Positions 51,775 to 62,600 are shown, numbered from the stretch's first letter. The stretch is 64,000 nt of DNA from an uncultured Alphaproteobacteria bacterium (GCA_944392275.1 CALXWA010000002.1:62001-126000); one strand, 5' to 3'. Notes: generated by a model not told the origin, from the sequence alone. Made by a program: numbers and translations.

Positions 51775-52920
51775 TTAACCATCGTTTGCCAAGCGTGCAA
51801 CCTCAACTTGCGGAATGCTTTCGCCCAATTCAATTTCCTCTATTTTTTGAATCCGGCGCCCAATCTTTGTAGAAGATATTTTGATATTGTCAATATCTTC
51901 GTTAGCTTGTTTAAAATGTTTGCTCAAACTTTCTATGCGGCCGTCCAAACGAGAAATATCTTCAATCAATACTCCGACTTCTTTTTGGATTACTCCGGCT
52001 TGTTCTCTCATCTTGGCATCTTTTAACACTGCACGGACCGTATTTAAGGTTGCCATAAGCGTTGTAGGAGAGACAATCCACACCTTGGAACGATACGAGA
52101 CTTCAACAACATCGGTAAAGTTTGCATGAAGTTCCGCATAAATTGCCTCACTTGGCAAAAACATCAGGGCTGATTCTGCCGTTTCTCCCGGAATGATGTA
52201 TTTTTCCGCAATGTCTTTAATATGTTTTAAAACCGAGGCCCTGAAAAACCGTTCCGCCTCTTTTTTTTCATAATCCGTTGATGCTTGCCGCAAGGCCTGA
52301 TAACTTTCTAACGGAAACTTGGCATCAATAACGATTGTACCCGGAGGATTAGGCAGATTGAGAACGCAATCGGCTCTTTTGGTATTGGAAAGAACCACCT
52401 GAAAAGAATAAGCATTGGGTGGTAGAATCGATGTAACCAAATCGTTTAACTGTATTTCCCCGAAAGCTCCTCGTGCTTGTTTATTGGTCAAGACCTCTTG
52501 CAAAGAAACGACTTGCTCCGATAAAGAAGATATTTTTTGTTGTGCCACGTCAATTTTGGCCAGACGTTCTCTTAAATCGGTTAATGTTTCTGCCGTTTTT
52601 ACGGTATTTTGCTGCAGACCTTCTCCCACACTTTTGGTTACGGCCAGCAACTTTTCATCCATAATTTTTAGCAAGGCTAATTTTTGCTCGCTAATTGCCT
52701 GCGAGATTTTTCCTTGCTCTAACGACTGTTGTTCACCAAGTTGTTTCAAACGTCCGGATAATTCTGCCTGCGATTGCAAAAAAGCCGTGCCGATTAGATT
52801 GAAATCTTTGTTATTGCGACGAAAGAAAAGGACATACACATTCACAATGACCAGTATTGTAATTAATACGGTCAGAATTAGCATGACACTTTCGACATTA
52901 ACATTATTTAGAATCTGCAA
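51775..52920 (-). CDS. rmuC: DNA recombination protein RmuC
   Basis: 381 residues. N-terminal membrane helix (VMLILTVLITILVIVNVYVLFF), a long coiled coil, then the PD-(D/E)XK-type RmuC domain: ARGAFGEIQLNDLV, CVLNLPNPPGTIVIDAKFPLESYQAL, ESALMFLPSEAIYAELH, SPTTLMATLNTVRAVLKD. Limits inversion/recombination at repeats. Overlaps the accA end by 17 nt. Confidence 0.92.
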   Translation of the reverse strand: MQILNNVNVESVMLILTVLITILVIVNVYVLFFRRNNKDFNLIGTAFLQSQAELSGRLKQLGEQQSLEQGKISQAISEQKLALLKIMDEKLLAVTKSVGEGLQQNTVKTAETLTDLRERLAKIDVAQQKISSLSEQVVSLQEVLTNKQARGAFGEIQLNDLVTSILPPNAYSFQVVLSNTKRADCVLNLPNPPGTIVIDAKFPLESYQALRQASTDYEKKEAERFFRASVLKHIKDIAEKYIIPGETAESALMFLPSEAIYAELHANFTDVVEVSYRSKVWIVSPTTLMATLNTVRAVLKDAKMREQAGVIQKEVGVLIEDISRLDGRIESLSKHFKQANEDIDNIKISSTKIGRRIQKIEEIELGESIPQVEVARLANDG

Positions 52921-53881
52921 AATGACGCCCCATTTTTAAGAATTTTTCGGTACGCCGTTTTTTTAACTCCTCACCGCTTAAAGGTAAAAGTTCTTTCAGA
53001 TGCTTGAAAATACTATCCCCTACACGCTCTATAACCGCTTGCGGATTGCGATGTGCTCCCCCTAAGGGTTCGGCAATAATTTCATCAATCACGCCAAACT
53101 TACGCAAATCTTGTGCGGTTAAATGCAGGGCTTCCGTTGCTTCTTTTACCTTATCGGCCGAACGCCACAAAATGGAAGCACAGCCCTCCGGAGAAATAAC
53201 GGAATAGATGGCGTGCTCTAACATCAAAACACGGTTCGCCGTTGCAATGGCTATTGCCCCGCCGGATCCGCCTTCACCAATCACGACGGACACCATCGGG
53301 ACTTTAATTTGCAAACACTCTTGAATGGTTGACGCAATTGCTTCTGCTTGGCCGCGGGCCTCTGCTTCAACACCGGGGAATGCTCCCGAGGTGTCCACAA
53401 ACGCAATTACCGGCATATTAAATTTATCCGCCAAACGCATTAAACGTTGTGCTTTTCTATAGCCTTCCGGCTTGGCCATTCCGAAATTGTATTTAACACG
53501 AGACTCAATATCATGTCCCTTTTCTTGTCCTAAAACGACAACCGACATATTTTTAAAACGACCAATACCGCCAATCATGGCTTCATCATCGGCAAAAACC
53601 CGATCCCCGCATAATGGCGTGAAATCTTCAATCAACGCATGTACATAGTCTAAGCAATGCGGGCGTTGCGGGTGTCTGGCTACTTGTGTTTTTTGCCACG
53701 GAGTTAAATTGGCATAAGACAATCGGACTTGTTTTTCCAATTTTTGTTGAAGACGCGTGATTTCTTGGTTAATGTCAACATCTTCACTTTGTGCTAAATA
53801 TTTTAAGCTTTCGATCCTTGATTCAATTTCAAAAATATTTTTTTCAAAATCCAATACAAAAGTATTCGTACTCGTGTTCAT
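52904..53881 (-). CDS. accA: Acetyl-CoA carboxylase carboxyltransferase subunit alpha
   Basis: 325 residues. FEKNIFEIESRIESLKYLA, ARHPQRPHCLDYVHALIEDFTPLCGDRVFADDEAMIGGIGRF, PVIAFVDTSGAFPGVEAEARGQAEAIA, IGEGGSGGAIAIATANRVLMLEHAIYSVISPEGCASILWR. Catalytic partner of AccD. Confidence 0.97.
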   Translation of the reverse strand: MNTSTNTFVLDFEKNIFEIESRIESLKYLAQSEDVDINQEITRLQQKLEKQVRLSYANLTPWQKTQVARHPQRPHCLDYVHALIEDFTPLCGDRVFADDEAMIGGIGRFKNMSVVVLGQEKGHDIESRVKYNFGMAKPEGYRKAQRLMRLADKFNMPVIAFVDTSGAFPGVEAEARGQAEAIASTIQECLQIKVPMVSVVIGEGGSGGAIAIATANRVLMLEHAIYSVISPEGCASILWRSADKVKEATEALHLTAQDLRKFGVIDEIIAEPLGGAHRNPQAVIERVGDSIFKHLKELLPLSGEELKKRRTEKFLKMGRHFADSK

Positions 53882-54051
53882 AGATTTTTCTCTTTCCTTA
53901 TATTTGCTAATTTTTGCCTACTCATAACATATTTTTTTTCAAATTTCGACTCTTATTTTACGCTTTTGTGCAATAAGTGGCATTTTTTGATTGGAAAAAT
54001 CTTTAATATCTAATAGTATGAGAAAGTAATTTAAACACTAAGGAGGGCAAC

Positions 54052-55383
54052 TTGCTGGCTTTTTGTTTTTTTTCTTTAGTCTTTTCTTCTTTGCTCTGGC
54101 TGATTTTTTCCGTCCGATATGTTTTTGAGTCTTTGCACGGTCTGCCTTTTTTTGATGCCGGCGTCGTTAGTATTATCTCTTATGTTGTTATTGTTTGTTT
54201 GCCTATCTTTTTAATCTGGTTGATTTTTAGCTTTATCAGTCAATATCTTAACGGGAAAGCCGTTAACCTGCGTTTGCAAAAACTTTTTGAGCAAGTAAAA
54301 CGCAATCAAGAATATTCGGATTTGCTGTCGCGGGTGTTGATTGAAGCCGAACAACAAATCAAAGACGGCTTTATGCTGAATAAATTTGATTTGCTGCTTG
54401 CCGACATGAATGAGCTTTTGGCTGAAATTATTCGTTGTTGTAATATTGCCTCTGCCGAACAGATCGAACACTTATGGAATAAGGTCCAAAATGGCGGGAA
54501 GTGGTCTTTTGGGAAAGTTATCGTCGAAGTTAACGGGGCTCAACCCAATTTCCAAAAAAGGGTTTATGACAAAGCGTGTAAAGACCTTATGTTGGCCGGA
54601 ACTTTAATGGAGTTTTGTGCACGCTACCAAGCCACGGTCAGCATGCTTGAAAAACATGATAAAGAAAAAGTTTTCCTTAATATTATTGAAGCCGGAATTA
54701 TGGGTAAAGTTTTTTCTATTTTTGCTCCGGTTGCCGATGGGCTTCGAAGGAATCGAGAGGCTTCTGAAATCCTTCGCGAAAATACCCCTTCTTTCCAAGA
54801 AGAGGCTCCGTCTTTTGCTCCAAATCCTTCTTCTAAAAATTATACGAATCAGCGTCTTAGAGCAACGGCTCGCCGTGATACAAAAGCGGAAGAAGATAAT
54901 GAGCCTTTGCTTAGTAAACTCAACTTGTTTAAAAAGAAAAAAGAAACTCCGGCCATGCGGGAACGGGATCCTTTTTCAATTGCCTTAGAAAAGAGTTTTG
55001 GCTCTTCAACCCAGGAAGAGGTCGATGACAATGAAAGAGAATCTTTTTTCCGGGAAGAAAATTTTCAGGAATTGAGAGCTCCGTCTGAATTTGACGAGAC
55101 AATTGAGCCCGACAAAACGCCTCATTTTGACAATGACTTTCAAGAACATGATGAGGATGTTCCTCAAGCTCCCAAAATTGAGGCTCCAAAACTGGAAACC
55201 GTTTCCATTACGCAAAAGAAATTAGACAGCTTGCGTAAAGAGTGGGAAGAGTTAAGAGCAACGGATCCGCAAATGTCTTCTTTGCCTGAGGATAAAGAAT
55301 CCAAAAAAACAGATGAAACTGAGGAAGAACTCAACGTTGCTTATCCTTTTGGTAGTTGGGTTGATGAAAACAATTATAAATAA
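54052..55383 (+). CDS. Hypothetical two-TM membrane protein with acidic disordered tail
   Basis: 443 residues, TTG start at 54052 supported by a strong AAGGAGGG. Two N-terminal helices (FCFFSLVFSSLLWLIFSVRYV and SIISYVVIVCLPIFLIWLIFSFI), a cytoplasmic helical domain of about 160 residues (LFEQVKRNQEYSDLLSRVLIEAEQQ, FMLNKFDLLLADMNELLAEIIRCCN), then 200 residues of acidic, probably disordered sequence. Resembles alphaproteobacterial proteins of unknown function near transport genes. It is 11 nt upstream of yejA and likely in one operon. Confidence 0.7.
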   Translation: MLAFCFFSLVFSSLLWLIFSVRYVFESLHGLPFFDAGVVSIISYVVIVCLPIFLIWLIFSFISQYLNGKAVNLRLQKLFEQVKRNQEYSDLLSRVLIEAEQQIKDGFMLNKFDLLLADMNELLAEIIRCCNIASAEQIEHLWNKVQNGGKWSFGKVIVEVNGAQPNFQKRVYDKACKDLMLAGTLMEFCARYQATVSMLEKHDKEKVFLNIIEAGIMGKVFSIFAPVADGLRRNREASEILRENTPSFQEEAPSFAPNPSSKNYTNQRLRATARRDTKAEEDNEPLLSKLNLFKKKKETPAMRERDPFSIALEKSFGSSTQEEVDDNERESFFREENFQELRAPSEFDETIEPDKTPHFDNDFQEHDEDVPQAPKIEAPKLETVSITQKKLDSLRKEWEELRATDPQMSSLPEDKESKKTDETEEELNVAYPFGSWVDENNYK

Positions 55384-55394
55384 ACGGAAGACAC

Positions 55395-57188
55395 GTGAAA
55401 GTCATTGCTTTTTTTATCTGTTGTTTTTTTTGCTTTCCGGTTTTGGGAGCCAATCTTGTCGTCTCTGACCATATTGCTCTGTACGGAGAGGCCAAGTACG
55501 ATACAACCTTTTCTCATTTTGATTATGTTAATCCACAAGCTCCTAAAGGAGGAAAAGTTGTTTTTCCCGAATATGGAGGCTTTGATAGTTTTAACCCTTA
55601 TATTTTTAAGGGAATAGCGGCCGGAGAGGTTGCTAATTTGATGTTAGACAGCCTTGGAATTGTCCCCGTGGATGATCCGTCTACCGTTTATCCGCTACTT
55701 GCCAAAAAATTTGAGACCGATGCTCAAAACACAATGGTTGGTTTTATTCTTGATGAAAAAGCTAAATTTAGCGACGGAACACCTGTTTTGGCCGATGATG
55801 TTCTTTTTACCTTTAAGGCTTTGACCGAAAAAGGAGCCCCTATTTATAAGGTCTATTACGGAGATGTTGAAAAAGTTGAAAAAATAAACGACCGCCATGT
55901 TCGCTTTTATTTTAAAAAGGATAGCCATAACAAAGAACTTCCTTTGATTTTGGCACAAATGAAAATCTATGCCGCAAAAGATTTTAAAGACTATGATTTT
56001 GCCGAACCTTCATTAAGGCCTCCACTTGGCAGCGGCCCTTATATGATGGAAAAATTTGCTCCCGGAAAATATATTTCCTTCCGACTAAATCCAAATTATT
56101 GGGCAAAAGATTTACCAACACGCAAAGGCTTTTTTAATTTTGATCAAGTTCGTTATGATTATTATCAGGATACAACCGTTACCTTGCAAGCCTTGTTTTC
56201 CGGAAATATTGATGTTCGTGAGGAATATATTGCTAAAATATGGGTTACGGGATACGACAACAACAAAGTTAAAAGCGGCGAAATTATTAAAGCGGATTTG
56301 CCCCATAGTCAGCCGGCGGTCTTACAATATTTTGGCTTTAATACTCGTCTGGATAAATTTAAGGATCGGCGGGTCCGCAAAGCCATCGGATTGGCTTTTA
56401 ATTTTGATTGGGCTAATGAAAAATTATTTTACAACCAATACCGTCGTCTAAACAGCTATTTTACCAATACCGGAATGGAGGCTCAAGGTTTGCCGAGCGG
56501 TAAAGAACTTGCTCTTTTACAAAAATATAGAAATAACCTTTCTCCTGAAGTGTTTACAAAAGCACCGGAGCTCCCCTCTCATAAGACACCACAAGAAACA
56601 AGAAACAATCTGAAGGAAGCCGTTAAACTTCTGCAAGAAGCCGGGTATGACTTTGTTAACGGGAAAATGACGAGGATAAAGGACGGAGAAGTTTTAGAGA
56701 TTGAAATTTTAAGCAATTCTGCCAATGGATCCTCTTTCACACGGGTTATGCTGCCCTTTATTGAAAATTTAAGAAAAATTGGGATTAAAGCAACTTTTCG
56801 TAATATTGAAACAAATATTTTTAAAAATCGCTTAGATCATTTTGATTTTGAAATTGCCATTTTAGCGATGGGGGTTAGCTCTTTGCCCGGAAATGAGCAA
56901 AAAGAATTATGGAGTTCGGCCTCTGCGGATGTCCGTGGAAGTTATAACTTTATGGGGATTAAAAATCCTGTTGTTGATGCTTTAATTAGCGGGCTGATTT
57001 CTGCCAAAAAGAAAGATGATTTTGCCGCTTATGTCACCGCTTTGGATCGGGTTTTGCTCAGCGAATATTACATTATTCCTCAGTGGTATGCCCCTTCGAA
57101 ACGTGTGGCTTTCAATAAACGTCTGGATTATCCTAAAACATCAATAAAAGCCGGTTTTGAGCCGTTTACTTGGTGGGTGAAGCCATGA
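55395..57188 (+). CDS. yejA: Peptide ABC transporter substrate-binding protein, YejA type
   Basis: 597 residues, GTG start. Signal peptide ([18 protein letters not shown]), then the SBP family 5 fold: [42 protein letters not shown] (YejA hallmark), [47 protein letters not shown]. Periplasmic binding of peptides/microcin C-like oligopeptides. Ends overlapping yejB (ATGA). Confidence 0.9.
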   Translation: MKVIAFFICCFFCFPVLGANLVVSDHIALYGEAKYDTTFSHFDYVNPQAPKGGKVVFPEYGGFDSFNPYIFKGIAAGEVANLMLDSLGIVPVDDPSTVYPLLAKKFETDAQNTMVGFILDEKAKFSDGTPVLADDVLFTFKALTEKGAPIYKVYYGDVEKVEKINDRHVRFYFKKDSHNKELPLILAQMKIYAAKDFKDYDFAEPSLRPPLGSGPYMMEKFAPGKYISFRLNPNYWAKDLPTRKGFFNFDQVRYDYYQDTTVTLQALFSGNIDVREEYIAKIWVTGYDNNKVKSGEIIKADLPHSQPAVLQYFGFNTRLDKFKDRRVRKAIGLAFNFDWANEKLFYNQYRRLNSYFTNTGMEAQGLPSGKELALLQKYRNNLSPEVFTKAPELPSHKTPQETRNNLKEAVKLLQEAGYDFVNGKMTRIKDGEVLEIEILSNSANGSSFTRVMLPFIENLRKIGIKATFRNIETNIFKNRLDHFDFEIAILAMGVSSLPGNEQKELWSSASADVRGSYNFMGIKNPVVDALISGLISAKKKDDFAAYVTALDRVLLSEYYIIPQWYAPSKRVAFNKRLDYPKTSIKAGFEPFTWWVKP

Positions 57189-58252
57189 AAAATTATATTA
57201 TAAAACGTTTGTTCCTTATTCCGTTTACCCTTCTGGGAATCTTGATTTTGAACTTTGCCATTATTCAGTTTGCACCCGGGGGGCCGGTAGAACATACCTT
57301 GGCAAAATATCAGGGCTTTAACGTTAACGCCACCGGACAATTAACCGGCGGAAGCGAATTAAAAAAAAGTTCTTCCACCTATCAGGGGGCTAACGGCGTT
57401 CCCGAGGATTTGGTTAAAGCTTTGGAAAAACAGTTTGGATTTGACAAACCCTGGTATTATCGCCTTGGTAAAATGATTGCGGATTATGCTTGTTTTGATT
57501 TTGGAAAAAGTTTTTATCAAAATAAATCGGTCGGACAATTGATTGTTGAAAGAATGCCGGTTTCGATTTCTCTCGGGTTATGGTCAACTTTGATTATTTA
57601 TTTAATCGCTATCCCCTTGGGAATAAAAAAAGCGGTTCAAGATGGTTCAAAATTTGATGTTTGGACATCGGTGGCGGTGGTTGTCGGCTCAGCTATTCCG
57701 GTTTTTCTTTTTGCTGTTTTTTTAATTGTCTTTTTTGCCGGAGGAAATTATTTACAATGGTTTCCGTTGCATGGGCTTACGTCCGATAATTTTGAGGAGC
57801 TTTCTTTTTTTGGAAAAATAAAAGATTATTTTTGGCATATTACGCTTCCGGTGTTAACGATTGTTATCGGCGGATTTGCCAGCCTGACTATGCTTACGAA
57901 AAACTCTTTTCTTGATGAAATTAATAAGCCCTATGTTTTAACCGCTCGGGCAAAAGGCTTAAGTGAAAATCAGGTATTGTACGGACATGTTTTTCGCAAC
58001 GCGATGTTGATTGTTATTGCCGGTTTTCCCGCCTTGCTTATAAAGATGCTTTTTACCGGTTCTTTGTTAATAGAGGTGATTTTTTCGCTTAACGGAATCG
58101 GCCTACTTGGATATGAAGCCATTATGACCCGGGATTATCCGGTGATTTTTGGGACTCTTTATATTTTCGCTCTTATAGGCTTAATCTTAAAATTAATATC
58201 CGATATTACTTATTCTTTGATTGATCCGAGAATTAATTTTGATCATATCTAA
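57185..58252 (+). CDS. yejB: Peptide ABC transporter permease, YejB type
   Basis: 355 residues from the ATG overlapping the yejA stop (a GTG at 57170 is an in-frame alternative). Permease of the DppB/OppB group: [57 protein letters not shown], six membrane helices, and EAA loop [23 protein letters not shown]. Normally followed by yejE and yejF, but a terminator and a minus-strand gene follow here. Confidence 0.92.
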   Translation: MKNYIIKRLFLIPFTLLGILILNFAIIQFAPGGPVEHTLAKYQGFNVNATGQLTGGSELKKSSSTYQGANGVPEDLVKALEKQFGFDKPWYYRLGKMIADYACFDFGKSFYQNKSVGQLIVERMPVSISLGLWSTLIIYLIAIPLGIKKAVQDGSKFDVWTSVAVVVGSAIPVFLFAVFLIVFFAGGNYLQWFPLHGLTSDNFEELSFFGKIKDYFWHITLPVLTIVIGGFASLTMLTKNSFLDEINKPYVLTARAKGLSENQVLYGHVFRNAMLIVIAGFPALLIKMLFTGSLLIEVIFSLNGIGLLGYEAIMTRDYPVIFGTLYIFALIGLILKLISDITYSLIDPRINFDHI

Positions 58253-58284
58253 AAAAAAGCACCGGTTTTCCGGTGCTCTTTTTT
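58253..58284. terminator. Terminator after yejB
   Basis: AGCACCGG-tttt-CCGGTGCT with A and T runs, shared by the convergent flavoprotein gene. Confidence 0.88.
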
Positions 58285-58291
58285 ATCTTTC

Positions 58292-59677
58292 TTATTGTCC
58301 GTTTTTGATGCGGTCAATTAATTCTTTTACGGATGGTATCCCGTTGCGGTACAAAGGATCCGTTGCAAAACGGTAAACCTGATGTCCGGCAAAGAGCAAA
58401 TTATCTTTTATACTCCCATTATGGCTGACATCATACAATGTCTTATGAATACAATAAGAACGCGGATCCGGCATGCGTCCGGTAGATCCATTGGCCTGAG
58501 ACCAAGAAGAAAACTGACACTGGGAAAGACACCCAACACAATTTTTACGATCCTCTTTCATTTGGGCCCATTCTTGTGGAGTTAAAAAGACGACGGTAGA
58601 ATCCGGCGTTTCTCTAATCTCTGTATAACCAGCCGCAATTTGATTTTGTGCTTTGGTCATGTCTTCTGCTTTAATGTAAACGGTTTTGGTTGCCATTTTC
58701 AACGGTGTATTAAAGTCATCCGTCTGTTCTGCAGAAAAGCTAATTTCTCCTTGTTTACGTTCAATCAACCGTTCCAAAAACGTATTTTTGATTGCCGATG
58801 AGAAAAAGCCTGTCGGACTAAATTTTTGCAAAATGACGTCCCCTTTTTTCAGGTGCAACATCAGCTTTTTCCACGCGTCGCTGATTGGGCTTTCTTTAGT
58901 AATCATCGGACGGGTTCCAAATTGGAAAGCTATTTTTCCAATCTCGGGATTATTGATATAATCCTTCCAATCATCCAAAGCCCAAACGCCTCCCGCCAAA
59001 ATAATCGGGCGATCTTCCAAACCGAGGCTATTCATGACCTTACGTAGTTCAACCAAACGCATATACGGCTTTTGCGGAGAATTCGGATCCTCGGCATTTG
59101 ATAATCCATTGTGACCACCGGCCAACCACGGATCTTCATAAACAACACCACCAAGGTATTCGCAAAAACGGTTGTAAGCTCTTTTCCATAAAATTTGAAA
59201 AGCTCTGGCGGATGAAACAATCGGGTAATAATAGACCTCAAAACGAGCGGCAATTTCACCCAGTCTGTACGGCAAGCCTGCGCCACAAGTTACCCCGTGA
59301 ATCAAGCCCTTTGCTTTTTCCAAAACCCCATTTAAAATTTCTTCAGAACCGCCTAATTCCCATAACATATTCATATGAATACGGCCGTTTCCTCCGGAAA
59401 CTTCATGGGCAATTTGGGCTTGAGCGACCCCACCTTTGATTGATTGTTCAATCATTTCGGCATGGCGTTCTTTACGATCTTTTTTCAGGTATTTTTCGAT
59501 AATTACATGACCTTCACTGTCATAATAGTCCGGGCTGACTCCGGAAAAGGTTCCAACACAGTTTTCGTGGGCCCAAGCTCCGGAGCTGCGTCCATCACTG
59601 CCATTAATCCCCTTACCACCTTCAACCAGCGGGAGGACTTCTTTGCCAGAGATGACTATCGGTTTTAAGTCTATCAT
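58292..59677 (-). CDS. Nitronate monooxygenase-like FMN flavoprotein
   Basis: 461 residues. TIM-barrel of the NMO/2-nitropropane dioxygenase type (PF03060): KAKGLIHGVTCGAGLPYRLGEIAARF, YYPIVSSARAFQILWKRAYNRF, GGHNGL, RPIILAGGVW, FQFGTRPM. It has a long N-terminal part and a C-terminal Cys cluster, CVGCLSQCQ followed by SYCIHKTLYD, resembling an Fe-S or zinc site, that is not usual in NMO. Substrate unknown (nitronates, enoyl groups or fatty-acid intermediates). Confidence 0.8.
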   Translation of the reverse strand: MIDLKPIVISGKEVLPLVEGGKGINGSDGRSSGAWAHENCVGTFSGVSPDYYDSEGHVIIEKYLKKDRKERHAEMIEQSIKGGVAQAQIAHEVSGGNGRIHMNMLWELGGSEEILNGVLEKAKGLIHGVTCGAGLPYRLGEIAARFEVYYYPIVSSARAFQILWKRAYNRFCEYLGGVVYEDPWLAGGHNGLSNAEDPNSPQKPYMRLVELRKVMNSLGLEDRPIILAGGVWALDDWKDYINNPEIGKIAFQFGTRPMITKESPISDAWKKLMLHLKKGDVILQKFSPTGFFSSAIKNTFLERLIERKQGEISFSAEQTDDFNTPLKMATKTVYIKAEDMTKAQNQIAAGYTEIRETPDSTVVFLTPQEWAQMKEDRKNCVGCLSQCQFSSWSQANGSTGRMPDPRSYCIHKTLYDVSHNGSIKDNLLFAGHQVYRFATDPLYRNGIPSVKELIDRIKNGQ

Positions 59678-59722
59678 TTATTTCCTTCTTTTTGTTAGTT
59701 AACTATTGCGTTTTATATCATA

Positions 59723-61180
59723 TTATGGTGCTAAATCAAGCAAATTCTTAGGGATATCATTAACTGAAACAAGGGCTATTATAATACAAATCAAGGCATA
59801 AACCTGTAACATATCCGTGATACTTTTGTTCTTAAATATTGGGAAAATGTTACTGTATTTATGAAAGCTCCGGTTAATCAGTATCATAATACATGTAGTT
59901 ACTATTCCTTGAATTCCTAGGCTTATATTAGAAAAAAATGATGAACCCATTTTGAGCATTGGGGACAGAAATGTAAAAAACAACATATAGAGGCCTATAA
60001 TAGCCCAAGAAATCTTTTGCATCTTTGTGTTTAATGCGGCTTTTTCTTTTTTATCTTTTTGCATATTTTCAAAGGAAAGCTTGCTCACCTCTATTCCGCG
60101 GATTTTTTCGGGAGTGTGGAGTTGACGGCGAATATCGCTCATATCATGCGTAAACTTTTCTTCCATCATGCACAAACCACAGCCTTTTGATGTAAAGTAA
60201 ACGTGATTATGGTCTTTTTTACATTGCTTTAAATGATGCATCAATTTCCATAAATGCTCTTGCCATTCGTAAGCTGTTGGTCGATCCCCGTCTCGGGTAA
60301 AAGCTCTTTCAAACAAATTGAGCGTATCTTTATCAAAGTACTCATGAATGCTGTAGGGATGCGGAGCCTGATAACTGTCTGGCCAGAGGCCGTATGCATA
60401 GTGGTATTCCTCAATACGATTTTGGATGGTTAACATTTTTTCGTTGTTTTTTCGCGGAACACCGGAAAACGGGTGTATTCCGTTATTTAACAACTTAAAA
60501 ATAATAACGGCCAGAGCAAATTTATCTTGTTCTTCCCCCATCTCGGCACAGGATAAATTCATCCCTTCCGGATAGATGTATTCTTCACTGACAAATTCTG
60601 CCGGATAACGATTTTTTTCTCCAAGAATTGAAAAGCCATCGCAATCGATCATCGCAACCAGCATGTTGTCTTTATAAACAAAGACATTTGAAGGCTTCAG
60701 ATCAACAATATAATGGCCGCATTTGTGAAGAGAGGTAACCATTGAGGCTAAATTGTACGCTGCAAAGACACGGTATGCGTATTTTTCGGTTAAATTCAGC
60801 TTACGGCGGATGGCTTTTTGCATTAGATGATCCAAAGAAACTGCCGCCTCCATATTAATCATCGGCATCAAATAACCAACGCAAAATCCTTTATCGTCTT
60901 CTAAAATTGCCTCCGGCCAAGCAATTTGCGGATAAGATACACCATCTATTTCTACCGGATCAAACTTGGGACGATTGAGCAGCATTCCTTCTAATTTTTT
61001 GCGATTAGTGCTGCTTTTTCCGGTGTTGTGAAATATTTTGGCAACCAAGGTCGGATTGTCTTTAATACGATAAATTTTACCCGAAGCTCCGCCTTTATTC
61101 AGGACATCCGACAAAACGATCTTTTTAAATGTTCCGTCCGCATATATTGCATTGAATGTTTTGTTTTGTGCTTCTTCCAT
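59723..61180 (-). CDS. TerY-triad serine/threonine protein kinase
   Basis: 485 residues. Kinase domain: Gly loop GGASG (30-34), K48 in VAKIF, catalytic D160 in YIVDLKPSN, and D179-CDGF in place of DFG, a feature of the TerY-linked kinases. A zinc-binding segment follows (about 325-347: HVYFTSKGCGLC), then three hydrophobic helices (WAIIGLYMLFFTFLSPML, GIQGIVTTCIMILI, VYALICIIIALVSV), placing the C-terminus in the membrane. Last gene of the lipoprotein-vWA-PP2C-kinase operon. Role as in TerY-P triads: phospho-signalling in stress, details unknown. Confidence 0.8.
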   Translation of the reverse strand: MEEAQNKTFNAIYADGTFKKIVLSDVLNKGGASGKIYRIKDNPTLVAKIFHNTGKSSTNRKKLEGMLLNRPKFDPVEIDGVSYPQIAWPEAILEDDKGFCVGYLMPMINMEAAVSLDHLMQKAIRRKLNLTEKYAYRVFAAYNLASMVTSLHKCGHYIVDLKPSNVFVYKDNMLVAMIDCDGFSILGEKNRYPAEFVSEEYIYPEGMNLSCAEMGEEQDKFALAVIIFKLLNNGIHPFSGVPRKNNEKMLTIQNRIEEYHYAYGLWPDSYQAPHPYSIHEYFDKDTLNLFERAFTRDGDRPTAYEWQEHLWKLMHHLKQCKKDHNHVYFTSKGCGLCMMEEKFTHDMSDIRRQLHTPEKIRGIEVSKLSFENMQKDKKEKAALNTKMQKISWAIIGLYMLFFTFLSPMLKMGSSFFSNISLGIQGIVTTCIMILINRSFHKYSNIFPIFKNKSITDMLQVYALICIIIALVSVNDIPKNLLDLAP

Positions 61181-61924
61181 TTACTTTACCTTTATCCAAA
61201 CTAAGGTTTTGTCATCTGTATTCAGACGCTTGGCTTGTGGATTGTTTAATGTGTTTGTTAGGGCTTTAACCGCTTTTGTATGGACTTTTTCCGCCGTCAA
61301 AAAACGATCTATCGGAACGATAAATCCTTTTTCAATATCCTTAAAATCTTTTCCAAAAGAAAAATTGGTTAAGCCGTCACTCATTAAAAAAATTTTTTGA
61401 AAATTCTCAATGGTTTTAAAACGAAGATTTTCTTTCCACGAATCTTGCGTATAGAAAAAAGTTTCACAAGAAAAGTTTCCGTTCTCGGGCAAAGAGGCAC
61501 TAAAATTTTCATACCCCTCGTCATGAAGAGCAATGGCAGCCCCGTCCCCAATATGAAAAATAATTCCTTTTCCGCAATTGTACACAATACCAATAAGCGT
61601 TGCCGCAAAATGGTTAATGTTTTTTTCTTTTTTATGTTTATTTAAGCGATGAAATAAAAGCTTTCGCCGTGACACATCTATAGCCCGAACAATCTCCTCG
61701 CGAATCATGGAAAAATTGCTGTTTTTTAGGATATCGCACAGCGTTTCACAAGCAATGCGAGCTCCGATTTTTCCATATTTGGCAGAACCGGCTCCATCAG
61801 AAACCACCGCAACAAAATTTTTCCCGCAACTATGTTTATAATAATCTTGGCATGGTAAACCTTTGTGCAGGTGCTGCGGCCCGATGACACTCGCGGCAAT
61901 GACTTTTATATCAGAAGGTTTCAT
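61181..61924 (-). CDS. PP2C-family protein phosphatase
   Basis: 247 residues from the ATG at 61924 (open upstream to 61996); the start overlaps the vWA gene end by 14 nt. PP2C motifs: GPQHLHKGLPCQDYY, VAVVSDGAGSAKYGKIGARIACETLC (metal Asp), FHIGDGAAIAL and FLMSDGLTNF (second metal Asp). Expected to reverse the kinase encoded one base downstream. Confidence 0.85.
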   Translation of the reverse strand: MKPSDIKVIAASVIGPQHLHKGLPCQDYYKHSCGKNFVAVVSDGAGSAKYGKIGARIACETLCDILKNSNFSMIREEIVRAIDVSRRKLLFHRLNKHKKEKNINHFAATLIGIVYNCGKGIIFHIGDGAAIALHDEGYENFSASLPENGNFSCETFFYTQDSWKENLRFKTIENFQKIFLMSDGLTNFSFGKDFKDIEKGFIVPIDRFLTAEKVHTKAVKALTNTLNNPQAKRLNTDDKTLVWIKVK

Positions 61925-62600
61925 CTTCATTCCATTCGCCGGTATCATCCAAAAAATCTTGTGCATTCGGGCTTGCTTTGGATATGCACGAAACACTTCG
62001 GCTCAGCCACAGGAAAAATTCGGTAAACTTAAGACCCGTTAATCTCTTAGGTGAAATGGTCGAAAATTTTGCCAGTTTTTCCAAATTGGCACCTTGTGTC
62101 CCTACGGCATGAATCACAACTTTTTTATTGTCTTGTGCTTTGCGGCATTTGGCGGCAATTTGCTCCCAATCATAATCGGTCGGCTCACCATCGCTAATCA
62201 AAAAAATCCATGGACGCTTTGAGGTAATTCCGCAGCTATCATAAAGACATTTTTGTTCTTCAATTTTTTGTAAAGCTAATTCCATTGCTTTTCCCAAAGG
62301 CGTTAAGCCTCCGGCTTCCATCACGGGAGCTTCAAAGTTCATCGCATCAACCCAATCCGATGAAATGACCGCCTCATCTTTTCCATAAGCTTTTATGATT
62401 AAGAGTTGGACTCTGGAACTGGCATCAATATCTTCTTTTAACTCGCGTTCCAAAGCTTTCAATCCGGCATTGAGTTGTTTTATCGGTTCTCCTCTCATGG
62501 AGCCGGAACAATCCAAAACCAAGACACAAGGTGTTCTTTCGTTAGCATTGTCTGCAAATTCCACATAGGGAATCATTTCATTATCGAAATTCTCGGACAT
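61911..62600 (-). CDS. TerY-like vWA-domain protein
   Basis: 229 residues. vWA domain with MIDAS: DCSGSMRG (D30, S32, S34), GGLTPLG (Thr) and SDGEPTD (Asp); the fold resembles TerY. Typically acts as a metal-dependent scaffold binding the phosphatase and kinase. First full-size gene of the triad, after the 40-residue lipoprotein gene, with GGAGA 8 nt upstream. Confidence 0.85.
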   Translation of the reverse strand: MSENFDNEMIPYVEFADNANERTPCVLVLDCSGSMRGEPIKQLNAGLKALERELKEDIDASSRVQLLIIKAYGKDEAVISSDWVDAMNFEAPVMEAGGLTPLGKAMELALQKIEEQKCLYDSCGITSKRPWIFLISDGEPTDYDWEQIAAKCRKAQDNKKVVIHAVGTQGANLEKLAKFSTISPKRLTGLKFTEFFLWLSRSVSCISKASPNAQDFLDDTGEWNEDETF

